Part shown: piece after piece, positions 35,901 through 42,464 of the stretch
How the letters are laid out: each line of letters starts with the position of its first letter
Position numbering within the stretch: position 1 is the first letter of the stretch
IMG/VR virus record: IMGVR_UViG_3300025122_000008
Location: 1-64,000 of that record
Length of the DNA: 64,000 bases
Reading direction: 5' to 3' (one strand)
Origin: a virus
The notes under the pieces: model-generated
Told to the model about the DNA's origin: nothing
What the model saw: the letters and a program-made list of their open reading frames with translations, nothing else
The model's database searches: none
Program-made: the position numbers and the translations under genes

Positions 35901-36130
35901 TAACGTTAGTGGCCATAACAGAAGTGTTTAGCGGCCCAACACAAACCTACAATATTGTGGTTGAGGACAATCACAATTACTTTGCCGATGAAATTTTAGT
36001 GCACAACAAGACGGTGGAAGGCACCCCAGGCCCAGGACCGGGCGATCCGGACGATCCTCCAATGGGCGGTGAACAGGGGCCCGAGGACGACGACACCGAC
36101 CCCGATGACCAGCGGATGCTTGAGGACTAA
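32930..36130 (+). CDS. Virion structural protein ending in a Hint (intein/BIL-like) domain
   Basis: 1066 aa. Residues 1-~650 are Gly/Pro/Asp-rich, beta-type and unassigned. Residues ~640-730 are FnIII-like (SETVAYKIEKYRV ... IDTQVIYGFEYVYDIHPIKIVVGTVYGY). Residues 873-1026 form a complete Hint domain: block A CFVAGTKV with C873, block B T942-x-x-H945, block F TYNIVVEDNHNYFA and block G VHN (H1025, N1026). The residue after N1026 is Lys, not Cys/Ser/Thr, as in A-type bacterial intein-like domains, so cleavage rather than splicing is expected. A 40-residue Pro/Gly/Asp tail follows. DNA of the Hint segment is clearly more AT-rich than its flanks. The next gene seems to continue the same structural protein. 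Confidence 0.75.
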   Translation: MTPLSTGPICFVMPYIDRRAVGRAPSGDWWAHGQGHPALRTADGWLALDRFRAAMGFHFWEGDLYGEDWSWRHGLASPVLAGDGYSLANGRLLSPVGDGLEAPSSSPVGSLRREYPIAFIYRTFILADPAGQPTIQPSSIWAGQRDQGTMFHGYPSDFPEGLLDELNGLGHPYFENWVYNKVHLPTSERGIPSDDALVGQYLDDNIPGLLSPVWGSYGYKADYTTFCPSPTPVGPTPDAAAGPDDTTLFDISVRGVYNSYSRALEETFTSLNLGEHCLPNYYMMFYVPSQDSTNTVEMPTIYQRQIDLAQAANWGHGPADEGGADPNGVPSLDQPASFYQELNAAYAALRDNGESRGTTISEVTAAMEKYKVIVVRPRAHSEITSPGSDINNQFKIDTLPYYIDIQYNDNGADVAPLTHPPSLFNPSGDFIYERVSSFFRRWGMYDILMDLIVEGDTGARSTPVNPSSSEILPDNSVEFGIFADSGDTTYVNLTWIIRQLGRSNLWNDGDPATEPAGGLPGASSSWPKMDLPTGYTDAFLSIQPGADPDADATGVYLDKPSFWTGRSPFPGPTPPATGVYNDAISATLGETTNLAAATPGIIAFSQFAQFDSMKDDLRTLIVNLQRTPAELFEGVGCYSETVAYKIEKYRVHPSTGNRTNVQTFYIPCMPNPADDSCSFRYIDTQVIYGFEYVYDIHPIKIVVGTVYGYADVNVSTTATKGNGRALGNALGFYEDLAGPGGMPGPHNANRWSTWMDDYLRDNEDTSDASMHRGSFVLAHPSLDGILCGLGENEIPFTESYKSGIRLNEQDVQPFIKERVSLQLRPGDGVDKNEDGGAIAEALGAWKPAVPYVMTEAEETWCIFNDAMDVDEECFVAGTKVAAIIDGQIQLVNIEDLQSGDLVMSYNLVSRSTEAKSIVRTSSPIHSDIVEFGFSNGTTTQHTYDHPYYVENKGWSSYTPEKTIETYKNPELENTSRIEIGDRCRLISGELVTLVAITEVFSGPTQTYNIVVEDNHNYFADEILVHNKTVEGTPGPGPGDPDDPPMGGEQGPEDDDTDPDDQRMLED
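35546..36007 (+). other. Hint domain coding segment (BIL-A/intein-like, 154 aa)
   Basis: The segment runs from TGC (C873) to AAC (N1026) of the 1066-aa gene. It is 154 codons, a length typical of BIL domains and mini-inteins, and there is no homing endonuclease insert. Visible catalytic residues are C1, the T-x-x-H of block B, and the terminal His-Asn. Local composition is AT-rich, while the bases just before (35400-35540) and after (36010-36120) are very GC-rich, so the domain edges coincide with a compositional step. Confidence 0.82.
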
Positions 36131-36150
36131 GAGGTATCGATAATGATTAT

Positions 36151-36158
36151 TATAAATA
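36151..36158 (+). promoter_or_regulatory. T4-type late promoter box TATAAATA
   Basis: An exact match to the T4 late-promoter consensus recognised by gp55-type sigma factors. It lies 13 nt upstream of the ATG at 36172, in the 41-nt gap after the Hint-bearing gene. A start site ~6-8 nt downstream would leave a very short leader that includes the A-rich AGGAGAAATAAATA ribosome-binding region. The short distance is tight but not impossible; the sigma factor gene at 3392 makes the box meaningful. Confidence 0.5.
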
Positions 36159-36171
36159 GGAGAAATAAATA

Positions 36172-37494
36172 ATGGATCCACACCATGCCTACCGCGAGCC
36201 CGGAAATTTAGGGTGGTGGCTCGACATTACAGAGACGGGGCTAAATGGTGCAGTCGCGAATCGATTTTCTGTACCATTGCCGTTTGACAAGGGCCAAATC
36301 ACCCTGTGGAACTTCGAGGACGAGATGAATTATGTTCTGCAGAATTTTCTTCCTGATCTTGAAGTAACCGAGCGCTCGTATAGTTACTCCCTGGTGCCGA
36401 AAAGGCTCCATGCCGGCACATCCGCTCAAGACACGCGCATGTTAATTCTACATTATATCAGGTGCACCGCGGCCGACCCCGAGGACCCCGAGGACGACGA
36501 CACATACAAGAAATTTAGTGTTAAATTTATTAATGGTCCTCATGGTCTAAACGGGGTCAACGAGATGGAATGGGATCCTAGCTTGATCCCCGATGTTGGC
36601 GCGCCGCTAGTAGATATCCCAGACGAGTACTATGTTACCTCAAAAATGAAAATGTATGCTCGAACTAACGTTGGTGCGTTTTCACCATTTTACAGTACAT
36701 CTGTCATGGTACAGGATAAACCACCGATGTCTCCTGACGCTGAATTTGTTCCCTATAGAAATATTAACAATAGGATGCTTATTATATTGAGCGGCCAAAC
36801 CGGAGTCAAAGAAGAGGTGCCAGTTCTTATTTTGGATGCCGATAATCAAAAATTTAATAATGTGTATATATCACAAGGCAAAAGTGCAAATGATTTTACC
36901 CAGACAATGGAATTTTCAAGCGATGACCCTGTCTATACGTATCAATTGTTTAGAACGACGGTGCCACCAACCACATACTCAGATTTTAGTGAAAACTTGT
37001 TGTCTGAATATACAGAATTTGCCGGCGACGAAACACCAGCTACATTGGCAACCTATGTGGATCATATTCTGCCGAATACAAAATATTATTATTGCTTTAG
37101 ATCTGTGGATATACATGGTAATATATCTAATCCAACTGCAATATATCAGGTGGAGATGATTGATAACAATGGGCAGATATATCCAGATATTCGTTTGTAT
37201 GGTGGTTGCGCAGATATTAATCAAAAAGATTTAGCAAAACCTGGAAGACGATTTATTTATATTGCACCCTCGACGAGTCAAACTAACCTGGAAGGAGATA
37301 CCGACATCAACCTGCCGTTGGGCAACTCGCTGCCACTAAACCCATTGGTGGCACCTAGTAATAATATTCTTGGTACTCCCGGAGAAGACCCGGTATGGGA
37401 TAAAATCTTCAAGATTAGATTGACTAGTAAAAAAACGGGTCGAAAGACGGATCTTAATTTGATCTTTAAAAATACAGGGGTAATAGATCCTTAG
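36172..37494 (+). CDS. FnIII-type virion structural protein, probable C-terminal half of a split protein
   Basis: 440 aa. After a GC-rich N-terminal ~110 residues (DPEDPEDDDTYKKF) come conserved structural segments: KPPMSPDAEFVPYRNINNRMLI, DPVYTYQLFRTT, LPNTKYYYCFRSVDIHGNISNPTAIYQVEM (an FnIII strand pattern, ~305-335) and KIFKIRLTSKKTGRKTDLNLIFKN at the C-terminus. In relatives I recall these segments following the 'IDTQV-Y-YVYDI' segment in one polypeptide; here that segment is in the preceding gene. An AGGAG ribosome-binding site and the TATAAATA box precede it. Role: tail/baseplate structural protein. Confidence 0.65.
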   Translation: MDPHHAYREPGNLGWWLDITETGLNGAVANRFSVPLPFDKGQITLWNFEDEMNYVLQNFLPDLEVTERSYSYSLVPKRLHAGTSAQDTRMLILHYIRCTAADPEDPEDDDTYKKFSVKFINGPHGLNGVNEMEWDPSLIPDVGAPLVDIPDEYYVTSKMKMYARTNVGAFSPFYSTSVMVQDKPPMSPDAEFVPYRNINNRMLIILSGQTGVKEEVPVLILDADNQKFNNVYISQGKSANDFTQTMEFSSDDPVYTYQLFRTTVPPTTYSDFSENLLSEYTEFAGDETPATLATYVDHILPNTKYYYCFRSVDIHGNISNPTAIYQVEMIDNNGQIYPDIRLYGGCADINQKDLAKPGRRFIYIAPSTSQTNLEGDTDINLPLGNSLPLNPLVAPSNNILGTPGEDPVWDKIFKIRLTSKKTGRKTDLNLIFKNTGVIDP

Positions 37495-37540
37495 GGAAAC
37501 TTATCGATTTTATTACTATTTATAGAAAGAGGAAACTTTT

Positions 37541-38482
37541 ATGGGATTTTTAGACAATTCGGGAGATATTATTTTAGATGCCGTTTTAACGGACGAGGGC
37601 AGAAAACGATTAGCAAAGGGGGATTGTAGTTTCAATATTTCTAAGTTTGCTCTCGGAGATGATGAAATTAATTATACACTATACAATAAGAACCACCCTA
37701 GCGGTTCTCAATATTATGATTTGGAGATCCTTCAGACTCCAGTACTTGAGGCATTTACCAACAACACCTCTACTATGAATTCTAGACTTGTTTCAATACC
37801 CAGAAATAATGTTTATTATCTTCCCATAATGAAATTGTATAATCGTTCCAATTTTTCGCAACATGCTAATGGAAGTTATAATGTTTTGGTTGATATGGCC
37901 ACGGTTGATTATGCAAAAGAAAGCAATAGCGTTAAATATGCTGGCCAATTGGGTTCTGGTCTTCTAAACGGATATCAGCCGGGCGCAACGGAGAATGCAG
38001 TTGCGATTGATCAAGGAATAGACAATGCCCTTCACCCCCGAACGGTGGCCATACCAAATGATTTAAGAGAGACCGCTTTTATAGTTCAAATGGATAATCG
38101 GTTAATTTCGTTGGTTTCGGCAGCTAGCGCGAACCAACAGACCTATTCTTTTATCGATGATGACCAAATAGCAATGTATTATGTACAATCGCCTAGCGAT
38201 CTTATAGGATTTTTAGGAACGGATGCAACCACTGATTCAACAATATTGGGCTCCCGGGGAGCAAGATTTTCATTTAGACTTAAGGCCAGCAACGAAGTAG
38301 CCAGCTCTTATAGTCTGTTCGAGAGAATCGGAAGACAAACCGCTTCTGGTGCCAATATCGCAAACGCCGATGGGACCGCCATAACTCAGTATTGGTCAAT
38401 AGATACTAATGTGCGCATCACCGGGATTACCACTGGGTATCGTATAGATATTCCCGTTAAACTAGTTAAGTATTATACTTAG
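37541..38482 (+). CDS. Virion structural protein (313 aa)
   Basis: 313 aa, beginning MGFLDNSGDIILDAVLTDEGRKRLAKGDCSFNISKFALGDDEINYTLYNKNHPSGSQYYDLEILQTPVLEAFTNN. This N-terminal domain is, from memory, highly conserved among aquatic T4-like phages. The remainder is beta-rich and ends YRIDIPVKLVKYYT. A strong AAGAGGAAAC ribosome-binding site precedes it. Function unknown; probably part of tail or baseplate. Its opening domain resembles that of the 28745 gene in layout. Confidence 0.7.
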   Translation: MGFLDNSGDIILDAVLTDEGRKRLAKGDCSFNISKFALGDDEINYTLYNKNHPSGSQYYDLEILQTPVLEAFTNNTSTMNSRLVSIPRNNVYYLPIMKLYNRSNFSQHANGSYNVLVDMATVDYAKESNSVKYAGQLGSGLLNGYQPGATENAVAIDQGIDNALHPRTVAIPNDLRETAFIVQMDNRLISLVSAASANQQTYSFIDDDQIAMYYVQSPSDLIGFLGTDATTDSTILGSRGARFSFRLKASNEVASSYSLFERIGRQTASGANIANADGTAITQYWSIDTNVRITGITTGYRIDIPVKLVKYYT

Positions 38483-38495
38483 GAAGGAATAGAAA

Positions 38496-39575
38496 ATGAC
38501 TACGACTACATTTAAAGAATTGGGCCCGGGCGATATTGTTTCTAGCCGCACCCTACTACACGAGAGTGTTCCCCTCACCGGCACGATCATGTCAGGGACG
38601 TATACAGACTCAGCAGGTACCGAATACAATGTTAAGACATTTGCGCATGGAATGTTTCAATCTATGTACGATTATCCCTATCTAAGTTCATCTGCAAATC
38701 ATGTTGTAGATTTAACGGTGGGATACTCAAGTCAAGCTGGATCTTTAACCCTTTCTTCCTCTACAAATGTTCAAAATTCAAAGAAGTGCAACATATACAA
38801 CCAGATGGCGCAAGTTTTAGTAGGGCACGATATAACAGGGGGAATTAGAAGATTTGATCAAGATGGCCTGTTAGAATCTGGTGTAAAGATTGATAATGCG
38901 TTCTTTGTCAATTTCACGCGACTTTTATCAAAAGATGAGATTAAAAAAGGCTCTTTCCAGATGACAGTTTATACTGGCAGCGTTGTGAATGCTCCAACTG
39001 GAGGTTTGACGCTTTATGATGCATCGGTCGACAGATACCTGGTTAATTCACCCGCAGGCGAATACACCTTACTACACACCTCTTCTGATGGAGGCGCCAA
39101 TAGCGATGATGTTCCGGTCGGACTTCTCTATTATCAGGCTGGAATTGCGGTTTTAACCTCCAGCATATTTACTTTTGAAGAAAGTCAGGGTGAAAGCGCG
39201 AAATATTTTGGAGACGTCTTGTCTTCTTCGTGGAGCGTAAGCGGCTCCTTCACTGGTTCCTCCATTGATAACGCATGCGACGGATTTAGAAACAGATTAA
39301 AGAACATACAGTTTAACAACACCACCGAATTGAACTCTACAATTTACTTCTGCAGGGTACACCACAACGAGTTTAACTATAGCTCTAATCCCACATATTT
39401 AAGTGCTAGCACCATTAGGGTTAAGAATGTGGCAGGAGATATTCCAATATCATATATTACTACGGTTGGGCTGTATTCTGCCGACAACGAGTTGATGGCA
39501 ACAGCTAAGCTATCTGAGCCCTTAAGAAAAGATTCTAACAACGAATTTACTTTGCGTGTTAGATTGGATTATTAA
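38496..39575 (+). CDS. Virion structural protein, paralogue A (359 aa)
   Basis: 359 aa, beta-rich, Ser/Thr-rich. The C-terminal ~70 residues (FNYSSNPTYL ... ISYITTVGLYSADNELMATAKLSEPLRKDSNNEFTLRVRLDY) align with the end of the next gene (LNHSNNPTNIRYG ... TYISKMGIYDYNKNLIAIAKVATPVKKTEERDFTFKLKLDI). The two are therefore paralogues with a shared C-terminal domain. Middle segment KGSFQMTVYTGSV also has a counterpart (KGSVKLQFYITGAL). An AAGGAAT ribosome-binding site precedes the ATG. Likely a tail structural component. Confidence 0.65.
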   Translation: MTTTTFKELGPGDIVSSRTLLHESVPLTGTIMSGTYTDSAGTEYNVKTFAHGMFQSMYDYPYLSSSANHVVDLTVGYSSQAGSLTLSSSTNVQNSKKCNIYNQMAQVLVGHDITGGIRRFDQDGLLESGVKIDNAFFVNFTRLLSKDEIKKGSFQMTVYTGSVVNAPTGGLTLYDASVDRYLVNSPAGEYTLLHTSSDGGANSDDVPVGLLYYQAGIAVLTSSIFTFEESQGESAKYFGDVLSSSWSVSGSFTGSSIDNACDGFRNRLKNIQFNNTTELNSTIYFCRVHHNEFNYSSNPTYLSASTIRVKNVAGDIPISYITTVGLYSADNELMATAKLSEPLRKDSNNEFTLRVRLDY

Positions 39576-39583
39576 GGAATGAG

Positions 39584-41020
39584 ATGCCATTTTATAAGTT
39601 TGACCCAACAGATAAATTTATAAACACCGTTGTAACCTACCCCTCCGTAGAATTTGTAATATACGATCAGGCGGTACATTATAATAAAGAGATTGCCGTG
39701 TCGGGCGCCCGGGCACCATCTGTACGACATGTACCAGCCGGCAATATAAGTCTTTACGAATACAATATCGATCGAGAGACGGGAAGTTATGGGGAGTTCC
39801 TGGCTTCGAATGGTGTGGTTAATACCGGATTGGTGCAGCCATGGTCAGTAAAAGATGGCACTAGAATTTCTTTTAAAACAGTAAGCATAACGGGATACAA
39901 TGGCCTACAGCCGGGAGACGTTGTAAGCGGCTCTTATCCAATGTCGGCTACGATAAGTAAAGAATATTACCCAACAAGCTTTGCTAGAAAAAATGCGGCT
40001 GTAATTTTTGACGCCCCAACCTGGGGGGCGTCAGTCATAGGCTTTGCCGATTCTGGTTCTCAAAACAATAACCCATCCTCGATAACTGGTGCGTATCATG
40101 TTGATAGTAACGATAATGGCATTAGATCTGTTGCTAACGTATCACATCTTTTTGCTCTTCGCAATACAATGGAAAGATATCGACACGTAAGTCCTCATTA
40201 TACTGTTTCTTCTTCTGTTGTCGGAGGTGGTAGGGACTTGACAGCTTCATCGGGCGATGTCGATCCCGACGGCAACGTCATCGCGCGCCCAAGTCCAGAC
40301 CCAGCGCCCCCCATTAATGTGGGCTTAGTATCTGTTCCTTCCATTTTTTATGGATCAGGCATCAAAAAAGGATCAGTAAAACTACAGTTTTATATTACGG
40401 GCGCACTACATGGCACTCTAGAGGATTCTGATAGAAACGGGGAACTAATACAGACCGGCCCAACTGGAAGCCCATATTCTGGTAGTGTTGCTGGCGTTGT
40501 ACTTTACAACGAGGGCATTATGGTACTAACGGGTGGTTGGGATTTATCTGACGGTGCACATAGTGAGAAGTACTGGACCACGACAGCCGGCGTCGACACC
40601 GCCGCGGCTCCTTCGTGGGCACTCTTCGGTCAATCTCTTTCTGGTACCATTACGGCGCCCTCATCCTCCTTCACCATGTATTTTTCTGGCACAACCAAAA
40701 CCCAGACCTTGACGATGTTTGCAAACGCCAATAAAGGAGAATTAAATCATTCTAACAACCCCACCAATATACGATATGGAAATATGCGATCTGGTTCGGT
40801 GGGATATTTTGGATATACACAATCAGACAAACAAATAATTAAAAATATTGTCAGTTCATCGTATAATGATCCTACTGGAAGTTTTAAAAAGACGACCTAT
40901 ATTTCTAAAATGGGCATATACGATTATAATAAAAATCTTATTGCAATTGCCAAGGTTGCAACTCCGGTTAAAAAAACGGAAGAAAGAGACTTTACTTTTA
41001 AATTAAAGTTAGATATTTAA
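39584..41020 (+). CDS. Virion structural protein, paralogue B (478 aa)
   Basis: 478 aa, starting MPFYKFDPTDKFINTVVTYPSVEFVIYD. It shares the C-terminal domain described for the preceding gene and has an extra GC-rich insert near residues 220-240 (SGDVDPDGNVIARPSPDPAPP). Ser/Gly/Thr-rich and beta-prone throughout, without enzymatic motifs. The stop overlaps the next gene's ATG by one base, so structural and DNA-metabolism genes are coupled here. Confidence 0.65.
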   Translation: MPFYKFDPTDKFINTVVTYPSVEFVIYDQAVHYNKEIAVSGARAPSVRHVPAGNISLYEYNIDRETGSYGEFLASNGVVNTGLVQPWSVKDGTRISFKTVSITGYNGLQPGDVVSGSYPMSATISKEYYPTSFARKNAAVIFDAPTWGASVIGFADSGSQNNNPSSITGAYHVDSNDNGIRSVANVSHLFALRNTMERYRHVSPHYTVSSSVVGGGRDLTASSGDVDPDGNVIARPSPDPAPPINVGLVSVPSIFYGSGIKKGSVKLQFYITGALHGTLEDSDRNGELIQTGPTGSPYSGSVAGVVLYNEGIMVLTGGWDLSDGAHSEKYWTTTAGVDTAAAPSWALFGQSLSGTITAPSSSFTMYFSGTTKTQTLTMFANANKGELNHSNNPTNIRYGNMRSGSVGYFGYTQSDKQIIKNIVSSSYNDPTGSFKKTTYISKMGIYDYNKNLIAIAKVATPVKKTEERDFTFKLKLDI

Positions 41021-41553
41021 TGATTATTGGTTTTGATATTAGTACTAGTATTATAGGCATATCCTGTATTGACAAAGAGGGGCGAATAGTATTTTGCGAT
41101 CATTGCGATTTGCGAAAACATCAAGGATTGTTTGCGAAAGCAGATGTTTTTAAAAAATTTTTAGACGACCATAGATATTTACAGGCAGTAGTACGAGAGG
41201 CGTGGATAGAACAGCCGTTTACTTTTTTTAGGAGCGGAGGCTCTAGTGCTAAAACAATGGCTATCTTACAAAAGTTTAATGGAATGGCATCTTTGCTTAT
41301 TCGAGATACTTTTGGAATGGAACCACAATACGTGGGTGCCTCTCGCGCAAGAAAATTAAATAATATAAAGATTCCAAGAGGAACAAAAGCAAAAGAAAAA
41401 GTATTAAATTATATCCTTGACACGGTAGATGGTTTTCATGTAGAATATACTAAGCATGGGAATCCGAAACCGGGCTATGGCGATAGAGCCGATAGTTTAG
41501 TGGTGGCCCGTGCTGGATTGAGTTTATGGAATCAGAAAAATTTAGAATCTTAA
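41020..41553 (+). CDS. RuvC-like / RNase H-fold nuclease, putative Holliday junction resolvase
   Basis: 177 aa, the size of RuvC. MIIGFDISTSIIGISCID carries the first acidic residue (D6) in the typical strand-1 GxDxS context. WIEQP supplies E64, and GDRADSLVVARAG supplies D155 and D158, the order expected of a RuvC-type D-E-D(D) site. Such enzymes resolve branched DNA before packaging, a task done by the unrelated endonuclease VII in T4. The overlap of 28 nt with the primase gene supports a replication/recombination operon. Branch-specificity cannot be judged from sequence. Confidence 0.65.
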   Translation: MIIGFDISTSIIGISCIDKEGRIVFCDHCDLRKHQGLFAKADVFKKFLDDHRYLQAVVREAWIEQPFTFFRSGGSSAKTMAILQKFNGMASLLIRDTFGMEPQYVGASRARKLNNIKIPRGTKAKEKVLNYILDTVDGFHVEYTKHGNPKPGYGDRADSLVVARAGLSLWNQKNLES

Positions 41554-42452
41554 AGAGTGTTTTAGGTTCAAATCGCAGATCAAATCAAGAATATCTTTTT
41601 TATTGTCCCTATTGTGAACACCACAAGCCTAAATTATCCGTTAATCTAGAAAAGAACGTTTATAAATGCTGGGTTTGTGACACGAAGGGTCGTAATTTAT
41701 ACCACATAATACGTAAATTTGGAGAGTATAAACATAAACAAGAGTGGTTACAGCTTGAATCAGAAATAGATTATGTCGATCTTGAAGATTTTTTTACAAA
41801 GGCCAAAAAGATAGAACAAGTAATTTCTTTACCAAATGAATATATTTCGTTGGCAAATAGTAATCTTGCCGCAACAGGATTTATGGCGAGGAAGTATTTA
41901 AAAGAGAGAGGTATAACAAAACGGGATATTATTTGGTGGAAAATGGGATATTGCCCTTCCGGCGAATATGAAAATAGAATTATCATTCCCTCGTTTAATG
42001 AAAATGGAGAAGTTAATTATTTTGTATCAAGGTCATATGATAACAGTTATCCGAAATATAAAAATCCTCCCGTCAATCGAGATGTTGTCTTTAATGATCT
42101 TTTTATTGACTGGACCACAGATGTAATTTTGGTGGAGGGTATATTTGATGCAATTGTGGCAGGCCGCAATAGTGTTCCTTTGTTGGGTTCTACTCTGCGG
42201 GTGGATTCTAGTCTCTTCCGAAAAATTGTCCAGAAAGACGCCTCCGTCTACATTGCCCTCGACCCAGACGCCGAAAAAAAAGCACTAGAAATTATTAAAA
42301 ACTTCTTGACATATGATGTCGAGTTGTATAAGATAGACTTATATCCCTATAAAGATTTGGGAGAGATGCCAAGAGAAGAGTTTAGGACGCGCAAAGCCTC
42401 CGCAGTAAGAATGAATTTCGATAATCTTCTTCAACAATCTATATTGGCCTAA
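41526..42452 (+). CDS. 61: DNA primase, T4 gp61-like (zinc-binding and TOPRIM)
   Basis: 308 aa (T4 gp61 is 342). The zinc-binding motif is C27-P-Y-C30-x17-C48-W-V-C51, the CHC2-type primase finger that reads template DNA. A TOPRIM catalytic core follows: VEGIFDA near residue 204 and ALDPDAEKKA near 245 provide the metal-binding Glu and DxD. It would make RNA primers on the lagging strand with a gp41-type helicase, which is not in this window. It starts inside the RuvC-like gene. Confidence 0.82.
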   Translation: MESEKFRILKSVLGSNRRSNQEYLFYCPYCEHHKPKLSVNLEKNVYKCWVCDTKGRNLYHIIRKFGEYKHKQEWLQLESEIDYVDLEDFFTKAKKIEQVISLPNEYISLANSNLAATGFMARKYLKERGITKRDIIWWKMGYCPSGEYENRIIIPSFNENGEVNYFVSRSYDNSYPKYKNPPVNRDVVFNDLFIDWTTDVILVEGIFDAIVAGRNSVPLLGSTLRVDSSLFRKIVQKDASVYIALDPDAEKKALEIIKNFLTYDVELYKIDLYPYKDLGEMPREEFRTRKASAVRMNFDNLLQQSILA

Positions 42453-42464
42453 AGGAAAACCTAT

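Noticed and set aside
35546-37494. Split intein with the C-terminal piece in the next gene
   Set aside because: All Hint blocks A to G are already complete in the first gene; no C-intein motif is visible at the start of the second.
37517-37524. TATTTATA, a minus-strand copy of the late-promoter box
   Set aside because: There is no minus-strand gene for it to serve; probably chance in an AT-rich gap.
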